A stretch of DNA of 64,000 nucleotides from the NCBI RefSeq assembly GCF_947497005.1, contig NZ_CANMFF010000006.1, positions 124,001 through 188,000 of the forward strand, read 5' to 3'. Below the pieces are notes generated by a model, which saw nothing but the letters and a program-made list of their open reading frames with translations, was not told where the DNA came from and ran no database searches. This document shows, in pieces, positions 26,828-35,324 of this stretch. A program made the position numbers and the translations under genes. This DNA comes from an uncultured Ruegeria sp. (GTDB lineage Bacteria > Pseudomonadota > Alphaproteobacteria > Rhodobacterales > Rhodobacteraceae). Positions within the stretch are counted from its first letter, which is position 1. Each line of letters opens with the position of its first letter.

Positions 26828-28144
26828 TCATTCTCGAAACGCGCGATTGAAGTAATCTGCCATCGGTTTGACAAGATAAGACAAAGGCGTGCGTTCGTCA
26901 GTCTTGATCAATGCCTCCACCGGCATACCAGGCAAAAGTTCCTGGCCATTCAAGCGCTCTACTTGACCGTCATTTAAAACCACTTCGGCGCGGTAGAAGG
27001 AAAAACCGGACTGCTCGTCCGTGAATGTGTCGGCAGACACATTGTTGACCTGACCATCCAGCTCGGGGGTCTCACGCTGATTGAACGCCGAAAACCGGAG
27101 GGTCACGGGTTGACCGACATGCAACTGATCCACGTGAATGGCTTCGACACGGGCGGCGACCAAAAGGGGTGTATCCTGCGGAACCACGTACATCATGGGT
27201 TCTCCCGGCTGAATGACAGACTGCAGGGCGAAGACCTGGCTTCCGTAAACGGTTCCGCTGACGGGTGCACGGATATCCAACCTTGTCAAACGCTCTGAAA
27301 GGGATAACCTCCGCTCGGACAGTTCCGAGACCTGTGCCTGCACATCCCGCAACGTGGTGATCGCCTCTTCTCGCCGGGTTGCCGTAAGCTCGACAATCTG
27401 GATTTCGGTTGACGCGATCTGCCCCTTCAACCGCGCAACGGCTGCTTCAAGCCTGCCAATTTCGCCAGTCAGACTGGCCTCCTCCCGCTGCAATGCGAGC
27501 ACACGGCTGGTTTGTGTCAAACCCCTATTCAAAAGGCTTTGCTGATCTTCCAGTTCATCCTCGATAAGTTCGACCTGGCGGCGCAATGAAACCAACTGGG
27601 CCTCGGTGCCTGCAATCTCACTATTGATCTGAACCAATTGCTTGCTCAATTGCTCATCTTGCTTTGACAGTGTCTCGAGCCGAGCATCAAACAAGTTGTT
27701 TTGACCTGCGATAAGATCCGGATCAATGTTGTTCTCCAGTTGAACCTCGCGCAAACGCACAACCAGTTCTTCTGACGTCATTCCATCCCGTTCAGCCTCA
27801 AGCCGAGCGCGACGAGCCAGCAAGTCAAAAAGCTGCGCTTCTACGATGGTTTGTTCGGAAGAAAGGAACGTGTCATCCAACCGTAATAGCAATTCACCAG
27901 ACGCGACCACGTCACCGTCACGCACGAAAATCTCACCGACCACACCGCCATCTGGATGTTCCACCACCTGCCGGTTGCTTTGCACTTCAATCACACCAGA
28001 AGATACGATAGCCCCGGCCAACCGCGTTTTCACGGCCCACAAGCCCAAACCGCCAACCAAAAGGACTAGGGCCGCAAATCCGACAAACGCGGGGACTTTA
28101 ATACCCCAGGCGGGCGCCGATTTTTTGGAAGTCGTTTTTGCCAT
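26828..28144 (-). CDS. Type I secretion membrane fusion protein (HlyD family)
   Basis: This 438-residue periplasmic adaptor has a short cytoplasmic N-tail and one membrane helix (about residues 17-38, VPAFVGFAALVLLVGGLGLW). A biotinyl-lipoyl half-motif follows (VVEHPDGGVVGEIFVRDGDV). A long alpha-helical coiled coil spans about 85-285, and the beta-barrel part contains RLDIRAPVSGTVYG and LPGMPVEALIKTDERTPLSY near the end. Its ATG overlaps the stop of the ABC exporter gene by one base. Together they form the inner-membrane part of a type I secretion system. No TolC-like outer-membrane gene lies nearby, so a TolC from elsewhere must be shared. Confidence 0.94.
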   Translation of the reverse strand: MAKTTSKKSAPAWGIKVPAFVGFAALVLLVGGLGLWAVKTRLAGAIVSSGVIEVQSNRQVVEHPDGGVVGEIFVRDGDVVASGELLLRLDDTFLSSEQTIVEAQLFDLLARRARLEAERDGMTSEELVVRLREVQLENNIDPDLIAGQNNLFDARLETLSKQDEQLSKQLVQINSEIAGTEAQLVSLRRQVELIEDELEDQQSLLNRGLTQTSRVLALQREEASLTGEIGRLEAAVARLKGQIASTEIQIVELTATRREEAITTLRDVQAQVSELSERRLSLSERLTRLDIRAPVSGTVYGSQVFALQSVIQPGEPMMYVVPQDTPLLVAARVEAIHVDQLHVGQPVTLRFSAFNQRETPELDGQVNNVSADTFTDEQSGFSFYRAEVVLNDGQVERLNGQELLPGMPVEALIKTDERTPLSYLVKPMADYFNRAFRE

Positions 28145-29892
28145 TATTCACCTACGGGGCTGAGCTTGCGCTTGATCGCGCCCGCATTCTGCACCATTGC
28201 ATTCAACACTTCGTCTCGGCTGCCGAATTTCACCACTTGCCCCTTTTCGACAACAGCCAGATCATCGCATTCCGAAATGGCTTGCGGCCGGTGGGTCATG
28301 ATGATCGCTCCCTTACCCGCCTCCTTTAGACCCCGAACAGCTGCATTCAATGCCTCGGTTCCATCAGCGTCCAGCGCTGAATTCGGTTCGTCCAGAATAA
28401 GCAGAACAGGGTCGCCATACAGTGCCCGGGCCAGCGCAATCCGTTGCTTTTGACCGCCTGACAACTGGCTATCGTTGCCCTCAAGGAAAGTGCCATAGCC
28501 CTTTTCCAAAGACAGGATCAGTTCATGCGCATTGGCCTTTTTGGCCGCAGCGACGACAGCTTCGGAATCCGGATTTTCGGACATCCGAGCAATATTCTCG
28601 GCAACGGTTCCGTTGAACAGTGTCACTTGCTGCGGCAAGTATCCTATATGGCTGCCCAGATCGTTTGAGTCGTATTGATCCAAAGTGGCACCACCCAATC
28701 GAATCTCACCGGCCGCTGGTCGCCAAAGCCCAAGCAATGCCTTGGCCAACGTTGTCTTGCCCGACCCGCTTTTTCCGATAACACCAAGGGCCTTACCCGG
28801 TTGAAGTTGCAGGTTCACATTCCGCAATGTCGGTGTCGAAACGCCTGGCGGAATTACGGTCAGAGACTTGGCTTCCAATTGCGACTTGGGGATAGGCAAG
28901 CGAATCCGCTGCTCTTCTGGCGGCGTCTGGTCTAGAAACCGGCTCAGCGAGCCCCACGCCGTTCGCGCACGTTCGATCAAACCCCATTGTCCAACGGCCT
29001 GCTCGACCGGGGCCAGCGCCCGTCCCAACAGGATCGAGCCTGCGATCATCGCACCAGGCGTCATTTCATTTTGCAGAACCAACCACGCGCCCAGTGCGAG
29101 CATGGCCGATTGAAGAAACAACCGCAGCGATTTGGTCAGTGACGTAAAGCTTCCAGTCCAGTCGCTGGCCGAAATGCTCTGGCGCAAAGCATCCGAGCGC
29201 TGGTTCAGCCACCGTTTCGTCACATCTGCCTGCATACCCTGCGAGCGCACAACTTCAGCGGCTTGCCGCGCTTGCTCGGAAAAGGCGTTCGCCCGTGCCG
29301 CTGCAGATTGCGCTTCGGCAACCTTTCGGCTGGTCAGGGCCTGATTGAGCAGTGCTATCACGACGAGCACGGCACCACTTGTCACTGCCAACCAGCCAAG
29401 TAGCGGGTGAAACAGGAAAATGGCACCCAAAAAGACCGGCGTCCATGGTATGTCCATCACCGCCAGCAAAACAGGTGACGAGCACAGGTTGCGAATGGAT
29501 TCCAGATCTCGCAGGGCCGTTGCAGGGGCCGATCGCACCTTGGGTACAAGAGAGCGGCGCAGTGTCGCTTCAAATACCCGTTCATCCAGTTGAGACTGAA
29601 ACCGCGCACCGAACCGCGCAACAATACGTCCCCGCGCATAGTCGAGCATTGCCATCAACGCATAAAGCATTGCCACAAGCAAAAACAGAGCGGTCAGAGT
29701 TTCAACAGCTCGCGAGCCGAGAACCCGGTCATATACCTGCAGCATGAACAGAGGACCTGTCAGCATAAGCAAGTTGACGAAGATGCTGAACAAAAACGCT
29801 AAGGCCAGGAACGCAATGCCTTGATTGCGTACGTTTCGCAATTCATGGCGAGGAGCCGCTGATCCGCGGTGTTGAGGTTTCACAGTTTTCAA
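28144..29892 (-). CDS. Type I secretion ABC transporter (PrtD/LapB-like)
   Basis: This 582-residue fused exporter has a transmembrane domain at about 25-300 with six helices. The ATPase domain at about 335-565 has Walker A GKSGSGKTTLAKALLG near residue 370, Q-loop YLPQQVTLFNGTV, signature LSGGQKQRIALARALYG, Walker B LLILDEPNSALD and switch MTHRP. It lacks the N-terminal peptidase-like domain of LapB/HlyB types and so matches the PrtD class that exports RTX proteases. It is transcribed with the fusion protein. The probable cargo is the M10 RTX peptidase encoded 0.9 kb away on the same strand, which carries the right kind of C-terminal signal. Confidence 0.95.
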   Translation of the reverse strand: MKTVKPQHRGSAAPRHELRNVRNQGIAFLALAFLFSIFVNLLMLTGPLFMLQVYDRVLGSRAVETLTALFLLVAMLYALMAMLDYARGRIVARFGARFQSQLDERVFEATLRRSLVPKVRSAPATALRDLESIRNLCSSPVLLAVMDIPWTPVFLGAIFLFHPLLGWLAVTSGAVLVVIALLNQALTSRKVAEAQSAAARANAFSEQARQAAEVVRSQGMQADVTKRWLNQRSDALRQSISASDWTGSFTSLTKSLRLFLQSAMLALGAWLVLQNEMTPGAMIAGSILLGRALAPVEQAVGQWGLIERARTAWGSLSRFLDQTPPEEQRIRLPIPKSQLEAKSLTVIPPGVSTPTLRNVNLQLQPGKALGVIGKSGSGKTTLAKALLGLWRPAAGEIRLGGATLDQYDSNDLGSHIGYLPQQVTLFNGTVAENIARMSENPDSEAVVAAAKKANAHELILSLEKGYGTFLEGNDSQLSGGQKQRIALARALYGDPVLLILDEPNSALDADGTEALNAAVRGLKEAGKGAIIMTHRPQAISECDDLAVVEKGQVVKFGSRDEVLNAMVQNAGAIKRKLSPVGE

Positions 29893-30113
29893 TCCACATC
29901 ATTCGGGGAAGCATCGCTGCATTTAGAAAGTTAGTTCACCATTGCCAAGTTTGCACACGTTTTTTTGAGCAAGAAACCGCAGACCTCTGGCCGGAGAAAG
30001 CGCTTTTTAGCCACCTTTCGGATGACACACAGTTTTATCATTTGCACTCCGGCGACCTGTTGATTTTTAGCGAACCAAATTTGCCTTGGCACTCCTGTCT
30101 AGGTGTTTGATCA

Positions 30114-30422
30114 GTGTCAGATCGCATGCATCACTTGCTGCGTAATGCCCGCCAAGATGCGGCAACGCAGATAGACATCACATATGTTGCCGAAACTGAC
30201 AGTTTGCTGAACAAAGACAACGGGACAGCCATTTCCAAGCGAAATCAAGACCGGATCGCTGTACCCTTCTTTACGACCAAGCGGGATGCCGGAGGTACGG
30301 GTATGGGGTTGGCAATTGTCGCCGCAGTGTTGAAACAGATTAATGCGCGTATTGAAGCTGAACCGAGCGAAGACGGCGCTCTGTTTCGGATTGAATTTAC
30401 TGCGGACTATGAAATCCGATAG
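30114..30422 (+). pseudogene. Truncated histidine-kinase ATPase domain
   Basis: A 102-codon open frame starting at a GTG encodes only the last half of a HATPase_c domain. It runs from an N-box remnant (HHLLRNARQDA) through IAVPFFTTKRDAGGTGMGLA to a short C-terminus. There is no dimerisation domain, and the conserved DNG box is degraded (DNGTAISKRN). A kinase cannot work in this form, so it is probably the 3' remnant of a lost sensor kinase gene. A stand-alone ATPase fragment with regulatory use is conceivable but unlikely. It lies between the secretion operon and the protease gene in a region with other decayed genes. Confidence 0.6.
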
Positions 30423-30800
30423 ACCCCCAAGGCGCATCTTTTTTTCGCGCACGCGCATCCTTTCAATCGTACAGATCGACACTTCGGTTCGACGTATCCT
30501 GAATCTGAAGTTCCGGTTGGGTCGATTCGACAATCCGTTTGAGGCCAAAAGGGTTCAGGAATCCGTTGCAACGGAAGGGCCGGGCAGCGGCGCTCACTCA
30601 TGCTTTTGTCCACTTTAGGATCATCAGCCGACTGAACGCCGCCGCTCGACGTTTGGCCCAGAGGTTGGTCACGTACAAGGAGTGCAGCCGGAGCAGTCAG
30701 GCTAGGGTGCCCAATCGGGCACACCACAATATTCTGCGAATTGCACTGGAAACGGCCATCTCAGCGTCAGTGAATAGACCGTCTCCAGCGCGTCAGCTTT
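30423..30800. other. Non-coding stretch, no feature recognised
   Basis: About 380 bp lie between the kinase remnant and the protease stop. Open frames on both strands are short and have unconvincing composition. A small inverted repeat, agcttttt with aaaaagct at 30796-30815, overlaps the protease stop but lacks a terminator-like T run on the minus strand. I see nothing else that can be supported. Confidence 0.4.
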
Positions 30801-33719
30801 TTAAATCAAAAAGCTGTCTTCTTCCAACAGCGATGCAATTGTCGGATTGGTCTCGTCTTCTTCGGTGTCCGGGTTAACATCCAACACGGTAACCATCAGA
30901 TCCTCAGAAACAGGGAGCAACATGTCCCGAGCTTGATGCAAGCTTAGCAGTGCGTAGATGTCATCTGCGTCTTCGCGAACACCCAGATCAGGAACAAACT
31001 CCAGCTGATCTACCGTTTCGTCCCAATCGGACACGCCCAAAACATCTTCTACCGGTGACGTGTTTTGCTCGGTCGTTGAAAGCCTGCCGAGTTTAGGCAG
31101 TGCGTGCCCCACGGTCCCACTGCCGTTGATATCGTAGCCATAGAAGCTCTCGACATCCACAACATCGGGGACAGTGTTGGTACTAACGAATTGACCAGTG
31201 GAATCGGTTACCCATTCACCATAAGATCCGTCTGTATGTTGCCACAGCACCCGGTAGCCCCCGCCTGATGGCTCGGCATGAATGGCCTGCCAGCCAGGGA
31301 AACTGTCGGGTCCGACAGTGGCGCCGCTGAATGTCAGCGCAACGGTGCCGTTGATCAGATATTCACCTTGAGTTGTCGCCCCGAGCGACGTGGAGCCATT
31401 GGATTCAAGGTTGACCGTGCCATGACCTGTCAGCCCGTCACCATTAATATCGGTGCCATAGAAGATCTCAACGTCGGCGACGTTGTTTATCGTGCTGCTG
31501 CTGACGAATTGACCAGTGCCACCCGTGACCCATTCACCATACGTCCCGTCTGTATGTTGCCACAGCACCCGGTAGCCCCCGCCTGATGCCTCGGCATGAA
31601 TGGCCTGCCAGCCTGGAAAGCTGCCAGGCCCGGCATTAGCGTTGTTGAGCGTCAAGTCGATGTTGCCATCAATTACATATACACCGCGGATTGACGATCC
31701 GAGCGTCGCGGTGCCATTGCTCTCGATACTGGTTATGACATCACCGATTTGCATGTCATTGTTCAGGTCTGCGCTATAGGTGCTTTCAGCTGCAACAACA
31801 TTGTCGACCGTGCTGCTGCTGACGAAATCACCATTGGAATCCGTGATCCATTCACCAAGCGTCCCGTCTGTATGTTGCCATAGCACTCTGTAGCCACCGC
31901 CCGATGCCTCGGCATGAATGGCCTGCCAGCCCGGGAAACTGTTGGGTCCGGCTTTGACACCATTGAGTGTCAGATCGATGCTGCCGTTGATCAAATACCA
32001 ACCTTGGCTTGAGGACGCGAGCGTTGTGGCGCCATTGGATTCAATGTTAACTGTACCGTGACCGGTTAGCCCGTCACCATTCACATCGGCGCTATAGAAG
32101 ACTTCGACATCTGCGACATTGGTAATGCTGGTACTGCTGAGGAACTGACCATTGGCATCGATGGTCCATTCGCCATACGTCCCGTCCACATTTTTCCACA
32201 GCACTTTATAACCGCCGCCCGATGCCTCGGCCTGAATAGCCTGCCAGCCTGCGATCGTATTTTGACCGGCAGCCTGACCATTAAATATTACCGCAATATT
32301 CGAGCTGCCTGCATCCAGCACGTAGATACCCTGGCTTGCATGTTTCAGTGTCGTGCCGACCGTATCGATATCCGAAAGCTGCATGGCGGTTTCGATATTC
32401 GAACGATCATACGCTTGTAATCCGTTCAGGAATTCAATCGCCTCTACGTCGTCAGTGATCGTGAAAGTGACACGCGTGACAGCGTCGAGAAATTCGTACG
32501 TAGTGCCGTTTTTGAAGAACAGGTAGTTGCTGATGGCGCTGACAAATCTGACCGTATCAGTGCCGCTTCCTCCGGAAAACGAACCTGCATTGTTTGTCAC
32601 AATGGCCCAATCGCTGCCTTGACCCCCGAATACCTGGTCGGCACCAGATCCGTTCGCCAGATAGATGGTATCGTTCCCCAAGCCACCATAAATCGTGTTG
32701 TTGTTTGTACCGTCGGACACCGAATAAATTCTATCGTTTCCGTGGTTACCATTTAGAACATTCTGTGCAGTGTTCCCAACAAGCACATCCTCACCCGTCC
32801 CGCCAATCGCGTTTTCAATCACAACGCCATGCGCAATTGTAAAGCCGCCCTGTACTCCGGCAGCATAAGACACAACCCCACCGCCGGTATCGGAGTAATC
32901 CAACGTTGCCGCTCGGAGGTCGATCCATGCAGTCGAACTGCCAAGATGCTGGATCGTATCATTTCCACCTGTATCCCAAATAGACTGATAGCCGGTTCCC
33001 GCGACGTTTGCGGACGGAATAGTATAGGTGTTGTTGCCAGAGTTTTGCGTAGTATTCGCGCCATACATTGCTTGCAGCGCAGCGATGTCCAAAGCGCCAA
33101 GCCCCGTTGAGCCACCATAAGTTGCGCCTACTGCGAGAGTTCCGTTCTGTGAGGTCCAGCCATCATTATACGACATCACGGTGTAGACACCCTGATTGAG
33201 GCTCCCGGTACCAAACGAGTCAAACGGCGACGTGACGCCGCTCAAGATTGTTGTTCCCAGACCGGTATCGTGCGGGTGACCCAAACCAAGCGCATGACCC
33301 AGTTCGTGGACCAGAGTCGTAAAGAAAAACCCCCCCGGGTCTCCGTTTCCACCAGCACCCGCTGTCCAGTAGGCGGTATTGAACGCACCTTCAGAAGGAA
33401 GGCTTGATGGCGTGTAGTGGTAACCAAGCGTTTGTGGGTTACCAAAAAATGAACCCGGAGCAATAATTTCGACCAGGTCTGCCGAAGCACTGCTGGATTC
33501 AACAAAACTCACATTTGCTACCGCCTCTATCGCGGATAAGGCCGCACGGAATTCTGCCTTGTATTCCGCAGTCCACGCTTGTGTGCCGGAGTACTGTTCG
33601 AAGTGATAAGTAATCACGGTCAGTGTCGAAGGGTCTCCGTCGCCGTAAGCCCACGTACCTTGTATCGCACTGAGTGGAGAAGATGATGGGGGTTTGGGGA
33701 TTGCAGTCGTAGTAAGCAT
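30801..33719 (-). CDS. Secreted M10 (serralysin-like) RTX metallopeptidase with four 106-aa repeats
   Basis: This 972-residue protein has no Sec signal. The M10 peptidase domain (about 20-220) has the zinc site H138-E-x2-H142-x5-H148 (HELGHALGLGHPH) and a Met-turn around M182 (VMSYND). A serralysin C-like part with RTX nonapeptides follows at about 300-375 (IYGGLGNDTIYL, VFGGQGSDW). Four near-identical 106-residue repeats span 456-879, each with W/Y-rich core GWQAIHAEASGGGYRVLWQ and a calcium-loop-like D-x-N-x-D-G segment. The tail from 880 is acidic and ends TIASLLEEDSFLI, like type I secretion signals. The linked PrtD/HlyD genes are its probable exporter. Peptidase family is firm; repeat function (adhesion or substrate binding) is inferred. 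Confidence 0.92.
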   Translation of the reverse strand: MLTTTAIPKPPSSSPLSAIQGTWAYGDGDPSTLTVITYHFEQYSGTQAWTAEYKAEFRAALSAIEAVANVSFVESSSASADLVEIIAPGSFFGNPQTLGYHYTPSSLPSEGAFNTAYWTAGAGGNGDPGGFFFTTLVHELGHALGLGHPHDTGLGTTILSGVTSPFDSFGTGSLNQGVYTVMSYNDGWTSQNGTLAVGATYGGSTGLGALDIAALQAMYGANTTQNSGNNTYTIPSANVAGTGYQSIWDTGGNDTIQHLGSSTAWIDLRAATLDYSDTGGGVVSYAAGVQGGFTIAHGVVIENAIGGTGEDVLVGNTAQNVLNGNHGNDRIYSVSDGTNNNTIYGGLGNDTIYLANGSGADQVFGGQGSDWAIVTNNAGSFSGGSGTDTVRFVSAISNYLFFKNGTTYEFLDAVTRVTFTITDDVEAIEFLNGLQAYDRSNIETAMQLSDIDTVGTTLKHASQGIYVLDAGSSNIAVIFNGQAAGQNTIAGWQAIQAEASGGGYKVLWKNVDGTYGEWTIDANGQFLSSTSITNVADVEVFYSADVNGDGLTGHGTVNIESNGATTLASSSQGWYLINGSIDLTLNGVKAGPNSFPGWQAIHAEASGGGYRVLWQHTDGTLGEWITDSNGDFVSSSTVDNVVAAESTYSADLNNDMQIGDVITSIESNGTATLGSSIRGVYVIDGNIDLTLNNANAGPGSFPGWQAIHAEASGGGYRVLWQHTDGTYGEWVTGGTGQFVSSSTINNVADVEIFYGTDINGDGLTGHGTVNLESNGSTSLGATTQGEYLINGTVALTFSGATVGPDSFPGWQAIHAEPSGGGYRVLWQHTDGSYGEWVTDSTGQFVSTNTVPDVVDVESFYGYDINGSGTVGHALPKLGRLSTTEQNTSPVEDVLGVSDWDETVDQLEFVPDLGVREDADDIYALLSLHQARDMLLPVSEDLMVTVLDVNPDTEEDETNPTIASLLEEDSFLI
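31083..32354 (-). repeat. Four tandem 318-bp coding repeats inside the M10 peptidase gene
   Basis: Four units lie at 32354-32037, 32036-31719, 31718-31401 and 31400-31083. The period is exactly 318 bp, shown by a shared gcctgccag block recurring at 32238, 31920, 31602 and 31284. Each encodes 106 residues with conserved Trp at positions 492, 598, 704 and 810. Units 2-4 are closer to each other than to unit 1. Such exact spacing points to expansion by tandem duplication. Confidence 0.9.
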
Positions 33720-34230
33720 TGCTCAGCCTTAAGCCTCAGAAATCTAGATTGCGCTCAGATGCACGTTTAAATAGTTTTTTTTGTGACATGCCTTTGTGCG
33801 CCAATCTCTTGGAAACATAAGTATCGACCATGTTTCAAGTGGCCGTTTTTTTCAATGATCGAATTGTCTCATAACTGCACACGCAGACAAGGGCCACTGT
33901 ACGCCTGTTGATGTTTTACTCACGCGTGAGTTCAAATTGATCATGTTCTTCTGATTTTTCATTTTACATCAGTTGGTTTTGAATTTCCTCGCCTGCGCCT
34001 TTCTTGCCGCTAAGTCTGAGATCGCAAAAACCAACCGCAGGCTATGGTCCCAACCTATAGTCCTTGTCATTTCGAGGATTCGGCACCGCAATCGGAGCAG
34101 TCGAGTGACGGATGTTGACGGGCAGGGGAGCAAGACCGACGATCAAGGATTTGGCGTCTGCTTAGATTGACGTTCCTCGTTTCACATTACTTCTGGGGCA
34201 GGGGCTTGATCGCGCCCGGCGGCTTTTTCA
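33720..34230. other. Long intergenic region upstream of the protease
   Basis: About 510 bp should hold the protease promoter on the minus strand. It is AT-richer than the flanks near 33760-33970. No open frame here has convincing composition, and I could not identify a regulator site with confidence. Confidence 0.4.
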
Positions 34231-34675
34231 TGATTTGGGTCGGGTTGCGTTGTTGCGGAACAGAGTGGCGAAACGACTCTTGCGTTCGACCAGCGAGCCG
34301 GCTTTCATCTTGCCAATCATGCGTTGAAAAATCATCAAGTCGTCATTCCGATCCCCGAAGCTCTCCCGCGCCTTGTATCGGAGCGCCGTCGGGCCATCAG
34401 TCTGAAAAACCCTCAGCAGACGTCGAACTTACCTCAGGTTTAGGTTCAAAACACTGGCGGCGGAAACCGCTATCATCCGACCCTTAGTTGCCCCGGTTCA
34501 GAGCTACAATCCGGTTCTGTTTGCCTTCGCTCATGACAACCAACCCAAGGCTGCATTGCAATCCGGGCTGCTCGACAAGGAAGTGCGCCATTTCTACTTT
34601 GCCAATGTGGGATATTCTAACTTTGCAAGTTTTGAGCCATACCCGAAGCGCGGCTCTTATTGGGCTTCAGGGTAG
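34231..34675 (+). pseudogene. Frameshifted gene remnant, family not recognised
   Basis: Two adjacent plus-strand frames join into one protein-like sequence if one base is removed near 34439-34442. The first (from 34234) gives TLAFDQRAGFHLANHALKNH and IPIPEALPRLVSERRRAISL. The second, up to a stop at 34675, gives ETAIIRPLVAPVQSYNPVLF and LLDKEVRHFYFANVGYSNF. There is an in-frame stop at 34231 and no start, so both ends are broken. The composition looks like a real soluble protein, but I cannot name the family. It could also be chance. Confidence 0.4.
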
Positions 34676-34883
34676 CGCGCCGTAGAAGTTTCAAGACTCA
34701 TTGGCTTTCTGTTTAACGTCGACTTGAAGCGCTTCAACCGTCGAGACATTCAAAAAGCGCAGAATTCTTAAGGTGTTGAATTCAATGGGAAGCGAGTCTC
34801 GATAATTCAACCCCATTATGTACGTACTCTGACAATGTGCCCCGGCTACAAACATTAGCCTCATAACAATGATTATGGTAAAT

Positions 34884-35132
34884 TTATAGTGGTGCGGGTG
34901 GAGGGAGCTTTATCCGCGTTTCACGCGGTTGCACAATGTCCGAATTTCCCTTTAAACTCAGGAATAATCTCTGATTAATTGTCCAGCCGAACGGCGACCA
35001 GCAAAGTGATATGATCCACCACGGCCACGGGCTATGACCCCGCGCCTTGGCCATGTCCCCGACGATCGAGAAAACCAGACAGGTCAGCAGAACCGCGACA
35101 AGCAAAAATATCAGTGGCAGACCAATTTCCAT
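34884..35132 (-). CDS. Small membrane protein, unknown function
   Basis: This is an 82-residue protein with two predicted membrane segments, one at residues 4-24 (LPLIFLLVAVLLTCLVFSIV) and a weaker Trp-rich one at about 36-52 (PWPWWIISLCWSPFGW). An aaggg site precedes the ATG. It starts 12 bp after the stop of the 59-residue gene, as third gene of an operon. The last codons (PPPAPL-stop) run through the 17-bp attachment repeat into flanking DNA. The C-terminus was therefore probably created by integration. Function unknown. Confidence 0.6.
   Translation of the reverse strand: MEIGLPLIFLLVAVLLTCLVFSIVGDMAKARGHSPWPWWIISLCWSPFGWTINQRLFLSLKGNSDIVQPRETRIKLPPPAPL
34890..34906. repeat. Distal attachment-site repeat (attL-like)
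   Basis: The 17 bases tggtgcgggtggaggga are identical to the 3' terminus of tRNA-Leu at 38449-38465. No other part of the tRNA is present here, so it is not a second tRNA gene. It marks the outer end of the integrated element. Confidence 0.75.
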
Positions 35133-35144
35133 AATGTGCCCTTA

Positions 35145-35324
35145 TTATGGACGTTCTGCCAGCGCCAAAATCTCACTCACAGGCAGAATCGTTGCGCGCC
35201 CCACAAGTAGTGCCTCCGCATCAAAAATCTGATCCCACAGTGCGTACTGAGATCCGACGGGCTCCGCTACCGAGCGCCATTCTTTGATTTTTTGGCGAAG
35301 CTTGATTTTCTGATCTTCGGTCAC
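35145..35324 (-). CDS. Small hypothetical protein (59 residues)
   Basis: A 59-residue frame starts at a GTG preceded by a good aaggag site eight bases away. Composition is protein-like: a charged helical N-terminus (TEDQKIKLRQKIKEWRSVAE) followed by YALWDQIFDAEALLVGRAT and LPVSEILALAERP. The start overlaps the stop of the 268-residue gene by three bases (gtga), so translation is coupled. Two stop codons end it in tandem (taataa). I do not recognise the family. Operon position between a membrane-anchored and a small membrane protein suggests that the three work together. Confidence 0.65.
   Translation of the reverse strand: MTEDQKIKLRQKIKEWRSVAEPVGSQYALWDQIFDAEALLVGRATILPVSEILALAERP

Noticed and set aside
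30407-30727. A 106-codon minus-strand frame between the kinase remnant and the protease
   Set aside because: Cys/Pro-rich composition, no ribosome site and no recognisable motif.
31083-32354. Direct repeats considered as a possible CRISPR array
   Set aside because: The repeats are 318 bp long, in frame and coding; no short repeats with unique spacers exist in the window.
34890-34906. A second tRNA gene at the left repeat
   Set aside because: Only 17 bases of the tRNA 3' end are present; no anticodon arm or D arm is found nearby.
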